Shown here one piece after another: positions 39,487 to 51,000 of a DNA stretch of 64,000 nt. A program made the translations under genes and the position numbers. Position 1 is the stretch's first letter; each line of letters opens with the position of its first letter. This DNA comes from Lathyrus oleraceus (Eukaryota; Streptophyta; Magnoliopsida; Fabales; Fabaceae), in assembly GCF_024323335.1 (NCBI RefSeq), contig NC_066583.1:274234916-274298915 (forward strand). The letters are read 5' to 3'. Below the pieces are notes generated by a model, which saw only the letters and a list, made by a program, of their open reading frames with translations, ran no database searches and was not told where the DNA came from.

Positions 39487-41131
39487 CTATAAATTCTCAT
39501 AGATACAAATCCCTAATTTCCCTCTTAGACATTCAAATTGATTAGCATCCAAAGCCTTTGTAAATATGTCAGCTAATTGCATTTCAGTAGTAACATGCTC
39601 CAGGGCTATGATTTTCTCTTCCACTAGTTCTCTAATAAAGTGATGACGAATATCAATGTGTTTTGTCCTGCTGTGCTGAATAGGATTCTTAGAAATATTT
39701 ATAGCACTCAGGTTGTCAAAGTACAATGTCATGACATCTTGCATGACATGGTATTCAGTCGGCATCTCTTTCATCCAAACCAGTTGAGAATAACTACTTC
39801 CAGCTGCTATGTATTCAGCTTCAACAGTGAACAGGAACACACAATTTTGTTTCTTACTAAACCATGATATTAAGTTGTTCCCTAAGAAGAAACATCCTCC
39901 TGATGTGCTTTTCTTATCATCAGCACTTCCAGCCCAGTCAGCATCACAGTATCTAGTCAACATAGATCCAGATCCATGAGTATACAACATCCCATAGTCA
40001 CTGGTGCCATTGTCATATTTCAGTATCCTTTTCACTTGGTTTATGTGACTGACTTTTAGTTCAACTTGATATCTATCACAAACACCTACAGCAAAAGCAA
40101 TGTCAGGTCCGCTTGTTGTGAGATATAGCAGACTTCCTATCATGCTTCTGTAGAGACTTTGATCTACACTAACATCATTTTCATCTTTGGAGACTTTCAT
40201 ATGTGTAGGAGCAGGTGTCCTTTTATGACTTGCATTCTCCATGCCAAACTTAACAATGTTTTTGGCATATTTGCTTTGAGATAGAAAGATAGAATCTTCC
40301 ATCTGCTTGACTTGTAGCCCAAGAAAATAGGTCAGCTCTCCAACAAGGCTCATTTCAAATTCAGACTGCATTTGGTTAACAAAATGTTCGACCATCTGAT
40401 CTGACATCCCACCAAACATAATATCATCAACATATATTTGAGCCATCATGAGTTTTCCTCCTTCATTCTTAACAAATAGGGTCTTGTCAATGCCTCCCTT
40501 CCTGTATCCATTGTTAGTGAGGAACACTGTGAGTCTATCATACCAAGCCCTAGGAGCTTGTTTCAAACCATAGAGGGCTTTCCTCGACTTGTACACATGC
40601 TTTGGAAGATTTGGATCTGTAAACCCTTTAGGTTGTTCAACATATACTTCCTCATTTAAGTAGCCATTCAAGAAGGCACTTTTCACATCCATTTGGAACA
40701 CTTTAAACTTCAGAATACATGCCACTCCAAGAAATAGTCTAATGGACTCAAGGCGAGCTACAGGGGAAAAGGTTTCATCAAAGTCAACTCCTTCAACTTG
40801 AGTGTATCCTTGTGCTACTAATCTTGCTTTATTTTTAGTAACCACCCCTTGTTCATCAGATTTATTCTTGTATACCCACTTTGTTCCAATGACATTTATT
40901 CCTTCAGGTCTTGGAACCAGTTCCCATACTTCATTTCTTTTGAATTGGCCTAACTCTTCCTGCATGGAATTGATCCAGAACTCATTAGTCAAGGCTTCCT
41001 TGACATTCCTAGGCTCAATCTTGGACACAAAACAGCCATGTGAGATCACTTCCCTTGATCTAGTTGTGACCCCTTTATTTGGGTCTCCGATAATGAGATC
41101 TTTAGGATGATCCTACTGAATTCTGATAGAG
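39487..41131 (-). CDS. SIRE-type reverse transcriptase and RNase H (open frame)
   Basis: From 41049 downward the frame is open for 520 codons to 39487. In order it has the RT start ([21 protein letters not shown]), [11 protein letters not shown], the [10 protein letters not shown] block, [12 protein letters not shown], the catalytic YVDDIMFGG (YVDD at 40423-40434), and RNase H with DADWAG, an EAEYIAAGS motif and [15 protein letters not shown]. The usual CDN motif reads FDN. Just upstream (41050-41131) the frame continues to a TAG where homologues have Lys. In life it is part of the gag-pol polyprotein and copies the element RNA inside the virus-like particle. Without an upstream frame it is not an independent gene. 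Confidence 0.9.
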
Positions 41132-41160
41132 GGTCCCTTATTAATTTTGTCAGCTTCAGG

Positions 41161-42560
41161 TTAAGCTTGAGTGAGTTCACTCTCATTACTTTTGCCTGGG
41201 AAATCAGTTGGGGGATCATTTAGGGATGTCTCAACATCGTCTGTGACATCAGTCTGCTGATCATCAACCACAACATTGATAGATTCCATCATTACTTTTT
41301 TTCTGGAATTAAAGACTCTAAATGCTCTGCTGTTTGTTGAGTAGCCCATAAATATTCCTTCATCACTCCTGGTATCCATCTTCCTTCTTTGTTCACGATC
41401 AGTCAAGATATAACATTTACTACCAAACACATGGAAGTATTGGACTGTAGGTCTTCTCCCTTTCCAGACTTCATATAAAGTAGTAGGAGTCCCTTTCTTC
41501 AAGGTTACTCTGTTGTGAATATAGCAGGTTGTGTTCATAGCTTCAGCCCAGAAGTGGTAGGGAAATTTCTTAGCATGAATCATAACTCTGGCTGGTTCTT
41601 GGAGAGTTCTATTTTTTCTTTCTACCACACCATTTTGCTGAGGAGTAATGGGAGATGAGAACTCATGACTAATTCCTTCTGATGCACAAAATCCAGCAAA
41701 TTTGTTGTTCTCAAATTCCTTCCCATGATCACTTCTGATTTTGATAACCTGACTTTCTTTTTCTCTTTGAAGTCTTATACAAAGATCTTTGAAGACTTCA
41801 AATACGTCATATTTTTCTCTTATAAAATTGACCCAGGTGTATTTGGAGAAGTAATCCACCATTACATAAGCATACTTCTTCCACCAAGACTTTCCACCTG
41901 CATGGGTCCTATCAAGTCCATATGGAGAAGTTCCAGCACTCTGGAAGTGGTGTCATGTTTGAGCTTCTGATGTGACATCTTTGTCTATTTTCCAATCTGA
42001 CACTCCCCACAATCTCTTCCTTCATCAATCTTCAAGTTGGGAATTCCTCTAACATCTTCAATAGATATAATCCTCTTCATTCCTTTAAGATGCAGATGGC
42101 CCAATCGTTGATGCCATATCTTCACTTCTTATTCTTTGGCTAGAGTACACATTGATGAATAACCAGTTTCTTGAGAACTCCACATATAGAAGTTGTCCTT
42201 AGACCTGACTCCTTTCATGATCACTTCATTTTCTTTATTAGTAATCAGACATTCAGTTTTTGTGAAGTTTACAGTTAAACCTTGGTCACATAGTTGACTG
42301 ATGCTTATTAGGTTTGTAGTCATTCCCTTAACAAGTAGGACATTGTCAAAGTTAGGGACTCCAGGGAAGTTAAGCTTACCAATCCCCTTGATTTCACCCT
42401 TTGCTCCATCACCAAAGGTTACATAGCTGGTGGCATGAGGATGAAGGCCAATTAGCAGGTTTTTGTTTCCAGTCATGTGTCTGGAGCACCCACTGTCAAA
42501 ATACCAATCTTCTTTGGCTGAAACTCTGAAGGAAGTGTGAGCTATCAGGTTTGTAACACC
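41161..42560 (-). pseudogene. SIRE-type protease and integrase (interrupted)
   Basis: Protease WYFDSGCSRHMTGN is at about 42475-42515. An open piece to 42129 follows (TFGDGAKGEIKG..., NLISISQLCDQGL). A stop at about 42128-42130 precedes the integrase zinc-binding part (HQRLGHLHLKG..., CGECQIGK), which has further stops. The core resumes at 41862 with MVDYFSKYTWVNF; the second and third catalytic residues are in IRSDHGKEF and QQNGVVERKN, and the first (in the LLHMDLIGP motif) lies upstream in a disrupted part. The last open piece ends at a stop at 41161. Confidence 0.85.
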
Positions 42561-43157
42561 AGCCCTAGGAACCCATTATTTTCTGTTGACAGGTATGTGA
42601 TGTTTGGGTCTAGGTTGATGATGAGAAGGAGTATGATAGCCATACAACTTATAGCATAATGGTTTTATGTTGCCAAATTTTCCACAGTAATGACATCTCT
42701 ATCTTTGATGTTTCTCTTTTTGCTATCTTTCTTTATAATGTTGTGACATATGATGTGACATATTTGGTTTTCTACCAGTGTGACTGCACTCAGGTTTAGA
42801 TTTTGGTTTGCTACCAGTGTGACTGCACCTAGGTTTGGATTCATTGAACCCAATGCCAGACTTGTGTCATGCCATTTGTCCAGTCTGGAGAATTTTGTCT
42901 AAGGTGTCAGATCCATTGTTTAGCATTCTGACATACTTTGTCATCTCATCCAGTTTGGAATTCAAGAACATTGCTTCAGTCTTTAACTTAGAGATGGTTT
43001 CCAAGTGTTCTACCTTTTCATTCTCCAGTTGTGTTATCACTTTCTTCTGACTTTCAACTTGTTGTCACACTTCTTCACTTTTGTGACACAACTTTATGTA
43101 GGTAGTGGCTAACTCATCAAAGGTTACTTCATCATCACTTGAGTCTTCATCAGAACC
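42561..43157 (-). pseudogene. SIRE-type gag C-terminal/linker region, degenerate
   Basis: Broken frames read DEDSSDDEVTFDELATTYI, a heptad-rich stretch (ENEKVEHLETISKLKTEA) and a Cys/His knuckle CHYCGKFGNIKPLCY, with several stops. The knuckle lacks its usual His (GH to GN). A short SHTGRKPN/SHTGSKPK duplication is visible near 42780-42830. Confidence 0.75.
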
Positions 43158-44205
43158 CTATCTTCCAGTCAAGGCAGTCACAAGATTTGCAGACTCTTCT
43201 GTTTCACTTTCATCAGACCAAGTAGCAGCAAGACTCTTCTTCTGTTTCTTGAGGTAGGTTCCACATTCAGCTCTAATGTGTCCATACCCATCACATTCAT
43301 GGCACTGAACTCCTTTTCCTTCTTTGGACTTTTCATCAGATCTTGTTCTTCTTCCAGCATTATTGGACTTACTGATGTTAGATGAGATGTTCTTGACATT
43401 AGACTTAGACCTTACATCCATCTTTTTTCAGAAGTTTGTTGAACTGTCTTCCCAGTAATGCTACATCATTTGCCAGACCTTTATCAGTATCTTGACCACT
43501 TTCTTCCTCTTTCTCTTCAGTGTTTGACATGAAGGCTATGCTTTTGACTTTCTTTTTAGATCCATCACACATTCCCATCTCAAATGTTTGGAGGGATCCA
43601 ATTAGCTCATAAACTCTCATATTGGAAATGTCTTGAGACTCTTCTATGGTTGTCACTTTCATGGGAAGTCTCTTAGGAAGTGACCTAAGTATTTTCCTCA
43701 TTAGTTTTTCATCTGACATCTTCTCACCCAGGGCTCCTGAGGCATTAGAAATTTCAAGGATATTCATATGAAATTCATGAATATTTTCATCTTCTTTCAT
43801 CCTTAAATTTTCAAACTTGGTAGTGAGAAGCTGCAGTCTAGACATCTTCACTCTAGAGGTGCCTTCATGAGTGGTTTTGAGAATGTTCCAAGCATCTTTA
43901 GCCACCTCACAGTTGTTTACCAATCTAAAGATGTTCTTATCTACTCCATTGAATATATCATTCAATGCTTTAGAGTTCCCAAGGGCTAGATCATCCTCCT
44001 CCTTGGTCCATTGTTCCTCAGCCTTCTTATCAGTTGTAGCTTCTCCTTCCTTAGTAATAACTGGATGTTCCCAGTCTGTTAAAACAACCTACCAAGCCTT
44101 ATTATCCAAAGATTTTAGGAAGGCTACCATTCGAGGTTTCCAGTAGTCATAGTTGGATCCATCCAGAATAGGTGGTCTGTGAACAGATCCTCCGTCTCTA
44201 TCCAT
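43158..44205 (-). pseudogene. SIRE-type gag, one stop and one frameshift
   Basis: The ATG is at 44205-44203 (MDRDGGSVHRPPILDGSNYD), 50 bases past the PBS. A stop follows LDNKAW near 44090. The frame then continues through the UBN2-type gag core (MNDIFNGVDKNIFRLV..., SRVKMSRLQLLTTKFENL..., IRSLP-like ILRSLPKRLPMKVTTIEE). A shift near 43415 moves it to the frame holding the CCHC knuckle CHECDGYGHIRAEC (about 43290). It ends at 43158. Gag forms the particle and packages RNA; this copy cannot give one full-length product. Confidence 0.88.
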
Positions 44206-44243
44206 AGTACCAGAAAGTAATGTCCCTAGATCTCACCCAAAAC

Positions 44244-44270
44244 CAGAGCAGGATGCCTGCTCTGATACCA
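44244..44270 (-). other. SIRE-type PBS and overlapping hairpin
   Basis: In element sense TGGTATCAGAG starts at 44270, two bases after the 5' LTR, and is complementary to initiator tRNA-Met. The perfect 9-bp arms CAGAGCAGG (44244-44252) and CCTGCTCTG (44256-44264) overlap the PBS. Confidence 0.85.
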
Positions 44271-44272
44271 AT

Positions 44273-45231
44273 TGAAATTCTTGTATCAAATATGAGATGT
44301 CGAAGGTAATGTCACGACACTAATATCTGAACAATACAAACAAGATAAAAGATAAAGAACAGTAATGCATGAGACACAAGCAATTGTTAACCCAGTTTGG
44401 TGAAAACTCACTTACGTCTGGGGGCTACCAAGCCAGGAAGGAAATCCACTAAACAGAATTAGTTCAAAGACTCTCAGTAAACAACTTCAAGTTACGGCCT
44501 TTTCACCTAATCTCTACCCGTGTGACTTCTACCTAAGAACTCTTAGATATGAGATCCTACTCACTCCCCCTCAATCACAGCAGTGATATAAAACAAGAAT
44601 TACAATGAAAAGAAGACACTCTTCAAAGACACATACTTGATCTTGCTTAAAAGCTTCAATCAAGTAAACACACACTCATGCTTCAAAGCTTAGAGTGGAC
44701 AAATTACAACTCAAAAATCAGTCCAATTCAATCATCTATGGATGAATGAATGGCTTATAATACACACGACCACACAAGACTAAAACCCTTATTCTCTCTC
44801 AATATTTCGTTCGTTACTTCTTGTGTCTAAAACCAGGTTTTCCATGTCCTTTATATAGAAGCATTTGGCTGGGCTTGGACATCATAAAACCCTAAAACTA
44901 TTTTCCATTCATATCTTCTCATGACAACTGATTATATCTTGTTGGAAAATAAGTCAATCTGGTTGTAATTACTGATTGAATGTGTGTTTAATCATCTCTT
45001 CAATCATACTTACATTAGTATAAAAAACGCAATCACACAATACGTAACATTCAGACTGAATGTTCTGTATACAGATGTCATGACATCGGGTCTGACATCT
45101 TAGTAAAATCCTACATATTCACATTTTAAACATCCTGCAGGTACATGTTATCTTATGTCAAGATAACACTTGTGACAACTTGTGAACACTCTAGGTTTTA
45201 CCAAAATTTCCGCCAACATATAGAACCAACA
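44273..45231 (-). repeat. SIRE-type 5' LTR (959 bp)
   Basis: It is the partner of 35809-36767, starting TGTTGGTTC at 45231 in element sense. Confidence 0.93.
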
Positions 45232-47247
45232 CTAGAGATTACAGGTAAGGGGGTTGGTTACATAGAGGGAAGGTGTTAGCCCCCAAAGTGTCCTAGGTAC
45301 TCCTAGGGAGCCCTTTTTTATGTGTGTATGTGTTTTTGGTATAAAATGTGTATGAGAAAAATAGAATGTGGGGATGAGAAAAGAATTCATTGATTATATT
45401 TTTGTATTTGACAAGACCTTCAGACTTGTGCCTACGTACCAACATAAAAATGAGGGATCAAAATCTCGTAGTTCGTGGTAAAAATTTCAAAATGAGTGAA
45501 TTGCTTTTAACAAAAGTTTAATTGAGAAGGGCACAAAGGGGCCAAATGTTTGAATGGGGTTGTTAGTTCTTTTTGTCTTTTGAAATTTTAAGTCAATATG
45601 ATTAGATTTATTTATAAGTTTGATTTAAGAAAAAGAAGTTCAAAAATTCAATGGCATAAGACCAAAGTTTCTACTTGAAATAAGGTCTAAGTTTGAAATC
45701 AAAAGGAAAGAATGTTTTTGAAAAGGGGGAGAAATTTCAAAATTTAAGAAGTGGGAAAAGATGAAGAGGTTATCCTAAGCATGAAATTAAAAGTTAAGAG
45801 TTAAAAAGATCTGACCAATGGGATGCAATCCAACAAACAAGAATGCCATATAGAAAACCCAATTTCCCTTTGGACTTTGAATCAAGCAATAAGCAATATC
45901 CAAACATCATGAAGATCAAGGCATCAAATAAAGATAGCCACATCCAAGCAAGCAAATCCCATAGCTAGCAGTCTTCTTTGTCTTCTCATATATCAGATGA
46001 AATATTCCTTGATCAACTAAGAATAAAGCATTAGACACAAGATCAAAATAACAGTTTCCATCAAGACAATGTAGAAGATGAATTCAAATAAATCCCAAGA
46101 CTTGCATCAGATGAAGGCTCGGTTCATAATAACTTGGTCTTAGAATGTTGGCATTGGCCAAGTCCTTTTGCATAAATAATGTTGTCTAATTCTAAGTCCA
46201 AAAGTTCAGATCAAGCTTAACAGTCCACCTAACATTTTTGTAGGGTTTTTGTTGTTTATTAAGTATTTTAAGATCCTAAGACCACAAACAAAATACACAA
46301 ACAAATATATACAATCACAAAATATGACTTAAATGAGCAAAGTGAAAATGACATAAACATAAACAAGTTTAATGAAATGTAAATGGCAATGAATGATAAA
46401 TGACTAAAAAATTAAATTGCATAAAGTAAATGACTTGAAAAGTAAAGCAATATTAATAAGAGTTAGTCAAATGTTAGTCAAGTGTTAGTGGTGTTTTGTT
46501 TTTTAATTGATTAAGTCATTCTTTGGAGAACACTCAACCATCAACTCACAAGCATGGATCCTTGAACTAAGACATCTTTGATAAGAAGGAAAAAATGTCA
46601 AGTTTCCACACAATACCATGAAGGATGAGATGAAGGGGAAGGGGAAGGGGAAGAGAGAAACACAAATTGGTCATGGGAGGAATTTTATCAAATTAAAATC
46701 ATTCATTTATTTTGGAAGATGAAATGTACATTTCATCAATCCCCTAAATCCAATGATTTTAATCCAACAAAAGTCAAATCAACCTTGACCAAGGCCCAAA
46801 CAAATAGTCAAACATCATAAGACCATAAAAATGGCTCAACATAATTTTTACACAATTAATTAATTAAAAATCAATTAAAAAATGCATTAAAATACAATTT
46901 AATTTGGTCAAAACCTAAAACCTCTTCAAAACACCAAATAAATGGCCAAGAGATTTATCCTAGGTCAAACAAGGTCAAAGCACCTTAAACAAAAAATTTC
47001 ATGATTTTTGAAAAGTCAGAAGTATTTTTAAACAATTAAAAATATGCACAAAAACATTTATTTCATGAAAAATCTTAAAATTAATCAAAAGAATAATTTT
47101 AATTCAAAAAATGAAAGAGGAAAATATTTAAAGATTTTTGGTGAAAGTCCCATATTTTTTGGATTAAAAATGAAATTATTATGAATTAAACAAAATAAAG
47201 CAATTAAACATAAAATAAAAAATTAAAAGGAAATTCAAAAAAACAAG

Positions 47248-47293
47248 GGCCATCAGATCTCCCTCATTAATTGAGGTGGCAGATCTGATGGCC
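47248..47293 (-). other. Covarying hairpin in LTR copy B
   Basis: The perfect 13-bp arms are GGCCATCAGATCT (47248-47260) and AGATCTGATGGCC (47281-47293), with the same inner CCTCA/TGAGG stem as copy A. It lies about 700 bp downstream of the TATA box in element sense. Confidence 0.85.
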
Positions 47294-47956
47294 AAAACGC
47301 GCATTCCATCATGTACCATAGTCAACGCGTGTACACGCGTGGTAATTAGAAGCGAAGGCCAAGATTAGAACATGGGGAGAAGATCTGATGGTTCAGGACA
47401 TTGCCAACACATCACCGGAGCTAGGGATCCGGTCTTCTTTGGTGGACCTCACCGGACTGGTCCACTACCAACCACCATGGAAATGAAAAACAAGGACATA
47501 GATTCAAAGAAAAAATGCTCAGGAGCTCGAATTTGGCCTCAATTTTCTCCGATTTCAAGTATATCAAGAGATACAAGAATTTGAATTTTGAGGATCATGA
47601 ACTGAGTTGCTTCGATTTAACCTCAAAGCAACTCAATCTTGTTGCCTACATTGGTAGGACTTCAGCTAACCAAAAATCACAAAGAATAGTGAGAATTGGG
47701 AGAAAATCACCTTCGAATGAGCTTCAACCTTGCTTGATCTTGCTTCTTATTATCCTTGGCTTGGCTTCAGAAGCTTACAGAAGATGATTTAGATGGTTAA
47801 AAAGCTTGGACTTTTGGAGTTTCAATTTAAAAACAAAATGAGAATTGAAACTCTATTTCTCAAGAAATCTTCAAGTTTATCCTTTCAATTGGGTTTGGGA
47901 GTGAATGAGGATGAAGCTTGGGTAAGAGGGATCCATTTTTGAGCTCAAGGCACTTG

Positions 47957-47964
47957 TATTTATA
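47957..47964 (-). promoter_or_regulatory. TATA box of LTR copy B
   Basis: In element sense CCTATAAATACAAG. Copy C has the weaker CTACAAATAAG at the equivalent place (near 60325); copy A has lost the region. Confidence 0.6.
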
Positions 47965-49484
47965 GGCTTGCTCAATGCTTTTTCCACACTTCAATTCAAA
48001 ACCCAAAAATAGAAATGACCCCATCCATGCTTGCATGGGCGTGTACAAAGCCCAATCAATGATGTCAAAGCATCCAAACTTAATTCCAAATGATGCTGAA
48101 ACAAAATCAAGGGATCATGCAATGTTGAAATGAAAATTGGTCACAAATCTTTCTAAATGGGGCCATGTATTACACCCATGCGTAAGTCCCTCAATTTTAA
48201 TCCAAATGGGATGATCTTGGACTTTTTGGAAATGTGAGGTCAATGGGAACAACTTTCATGTTGAAAACATTTTCATTTGAAGCTTGGATCATGATGAAGT
48301 TTGAGGTGGAAGTTTGAAAAATCAAATATATTTGAAAATTTTCTAAGTACCCAGTCAAATGTTCACTTCTTCCACATTGAATAACTTTTGCTATGGACTT
48401 CAAATGGCAAAGGTTCCTTCATAAAAGTTGTATTCATTTAAAACCTATTAAATTTGGTCACAAATTTGACCTCATTTGGATTTGGCATGAAGGAGTTATG
48501 AATTTTAGAAGTTGAGGAAAATCACTTGTTTAATGGTAATGACCCAAAATGACCTATAATGTTTCCTCTTGGCACATGCATTTTAAAGTTTAATTTGAAC
48601 TTCTTCCAAACATAAAAGTTAAAGAGGAAATATTGAATTTGATCATGAAACTGGAATTTCTTTCATCTCATAATAATTGAGCAAGTTATGGTCTTTGGAA
48701 GTTGACCTCCTAACTAGGGTTCAAACAAAATGACCTATAATCTTTCACCATAAAAAATGACTTTCCAAGAAAAACTAGCTCTTGACTTAAACATGAAAGT
48801 TATCTGGAATGTCCTAAGGAGTAAAGTTTATCTTGGAATCATTTTCATATGACAAAAATTGTAGGAGATAGGGTCTAGGGAACCCCAGTTTTGACCAGTT
48901 GACTTTCTCTGGTCAACCACCATGAACCAACTTGCAAACTTGACATTATCTTGATATTTTGGACTCATGGAGGATCATATATGTATAAGATGATGTAATA
49001 TGAAGTATCCCTTGAAATATTTGATCAAATGATAAGGAAACTTGCTGAGGAAGTCACACAAGATACCTAGATGAATTAGGGCTTCCAAGGCAAACAAGAT
49101 TCAAACGATTGATGAATTCTTGATCAAAATGATATGTGAATACCATGGGGATCCATATATGATGTATAGAGTCAATTTGAACAAAATCTTGATTAGTCTC
49201 TTTGCATTGAGGGTCTCAAACCCTAGGTGTGAGCTTGATGAGGCATTCGTGGATGCACACACTACCTATAAAAGCAACAAACTATACATTGACATATTTT
49301 TGGTATTTTGGTTAGTAAAAAAAGAAAAAAAAGTATGATACAATCAAATGTGCTTGGTGATATTTCTCAATGCAAACCCAATGAATGAGGGGTAAGGAGG
49401 ATGCCAAGGTGTGATCCCAAAGCCAATGCAAATGATGAGATAACATGAGGGATCTTAGGGTTAAAATTGGGGTCTTACACATAG

Positions 49485-49700
49485 GAGTATTGCAAGGTTT
49501 TACTCCACTCAAGCTTCTGCTTTGCAAGAGATATAGTGTATACTTTCTCTGACATAATGCGATGCCTCCATTTTTGACCTGCTCATTTCAAATCCTAGAA
49601 AGTATTTAAGAACTCCTAGATTCTTTGTGAAAAATTAAGTCTTTATAGGACCCAATTTGAAGTTGATATTTTTTATTAATAAGATAATGTGATTCCTCTG
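49485..49700 (-). pseudogene. Copia RT fragment (other half of split gene)
   Basis: In element sense it reads FKLGPIKT, GVLKYFLGFEMSRSK, then after a shift LLQSRSLSGVKPCNTPM up to the insertion point of LTR B. This matches the C-terminal RT of the same copia element as 34995-35651. The YVDD region is not clearly preserved upstream. Confidence 0.8.
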
Positions 49701-49866
49701 TGATGATACCCTAGTGAAGGTGAACATGCGATGACATGTGTTGTATGTTATTTATTTTCCACTACGTATTTTCAAAATGTCAATGTGTTATTGAAGGGTT
49801 GTCGAAGTGACATCTTAAATTGTCGAGTAATCCTTTATTTATAAGTTTTGGGATATACGGTGTTAC
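49701..49866 (-). repeat. Chromovirus-like LTR start, minus orientation
   Basis: In element sense it begins TGTAACACCGTATATCCC at 49866. The first 60 bases match the plus-strand sequence starting near 50693 and, less well, the minus-strand start at 4768. It adjoins the protease end of the gag fragment. Confidence 0.5.
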
Positions 49867-50640
49867 ACCAACCATAGAAGATAATTTTTAATCCAACCTC
49901 TAAGCACAATCAAGCAAAACAAAAGAATGTGTTGCACTCGTGTCAATAATAGCAATCAACGGAACATTTTAATAAAACAAGTACCTTAAATCAATCTATC
50001 TGAGGTAGTAGTCTCTGACCTAGTCAAAGTAAAAAATTTCCCTCTAGATTGAACCTTCTTGGGTTTATGGAAATAATTATTAATATGACCTAGTTCCCCA
50101 TAGTTGAAGCAAGTCAAACTATTACTCTTATAATCAACAATAAGATATCCCGTCTTTCCACACGTGAAACATCTTTTCTCATAATTCTTGTAGTCATTGG
50201 CAGGATGGCCCATGACCCAACATTTAAATCACTTGATAGAAGCGAGAGTTTCTCCCTCACTTGGGCTTTTCTCATCTAAAGCCTTCTGCTTCCCTTTGTC
50301 AGCTGGAGCACTATATAGTTTTCCACGATATTGATTCTTCCCTTTCTTCTCACTAAGACTCTTATAGTGAGCATCTGCTATCCTCATCATATATCCTACA
50401 CTTATTCCCCAGCATAGGGAATTGGTGAATCTTATGATACCTAATACCCCGCTTGATCTTAGGACGCAATCCACTTTCAAACTTGATGCACTTTGACCCC
50501 TCAGCAGCCACACCATTGTAAATTGGACAAAAATTCCCATACTCTTTGAACTTATCAGCATATTTAGCAACTGTCATATTTCCATGCTTTAGCTCGAGGA
50601 ACTCGATCTCATTCTTATTGTACACATCGCATACTACGGG
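49867..50640 (-). pseudogene. Tekay/Del-type chromovirus gag and start of protease
   Basis: Frames from 50640 downward give KNEIEFLELKHGNMTVAKY, the CPIYN and SKCIKFESGLRPKIK blocks and CRIYDEDSR; a shift is followed by AHYKSLSEKKGKNQYRGK. Then come two Cys/His knuckles, both damaged: CFTCGKTGYLIVDY has Tyr for His and Tyr for Cys, and CFNYGELGHINNYF has Tyr and Phe for two Cys. The SETTTSDRLI motif marks the gag-protease junction, and IAIIDTSATHSF near 49935 is the protease active-site region with Ser in place of Gly. RT onwards is absent. The N terminus is cut near 50650. Confidence 0.85.
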
Positions 50641-50692
50641 ACATACACCATTACAAAAACATGGTCGGAGATACTGACCTTCTTTTGTAACA

Positions 50693-51000
50693 CTAATATA
50701 ACACCCTAAATCCCAAAACTTATATAAAAAGTGTTACTCGATAATTTAAGGTATCACCAACGATAATCCTTCAAAATTCATCAAACATTTGAAAGTTACA
50801 CAACAAAATTAATGTATCAACATCTTTCAAATTAACTTCATCAATAAAGTATTAAGCTTCTAAAACACCAAAATAAACATTAACTCAGAAAACACAGCAC
50901 TCACCACGTTCACGATGTTACATGATCAGAGAATTAAAACCACTTAAGTGCGATAAAGCGATAAATAAAAACAAATAGTAGCTCCAATAAACTACCTACC
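50693..51000 (+). repeat. Chromovirus-like LTR start, plus orientation
   Basis: It begins TATAACACCCTAAATCCC and matches the first 60 bases of the minus-strand LTR-like start at 49866. The right boundary is not visible to me. Confidence 0.45.

Larger units (their letters stand above)
35809..45231 (-). mobile_element. SIRE/Maximus-type Ty1/copia element, full length
   Basis: This 9.4 kb element has 959-bp LTRs, gag, PR-IN-RT-RH and an envelope-like ORF after pol, which is the hallmark order of the SIRE/Maximus lineage. TSDs are TTAGA (35804-35808) and CTAGA (45232-45236); uninterrupted copy C has CAGA at the matching place, so one base has mutated since insertion. I count about 34 differences between LTRs (3.5%). 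Stops in gag, the integrase and RT junctions and the env-like ORF make it defective, though the RT-RH frame is intact. Confidence 0.95.
35652..49479 (-). mobile_element. Ogre-type solo LTR, copy B (interrupted by SIRE)
   Basis: In element sense it starts TGTAAGACC at 49479 and ends CGCACA at 35652. Identical 5-bp TSDs, CATAG, lie at 35647-35651 and 49480-49484. Since the TSDs border a single LTR with no internal region, this is a solo LTR, produced as a rule by recombination between the two LTRs of a full element. Without the SIRE insertion it is about 4.4 kb. It keeps a TATA box (47957) that copy A has lost. Relative to copy C it lacks about 300 bp near 46620, where a short GGGGAA repeat sits. 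Confidence 0.92.
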
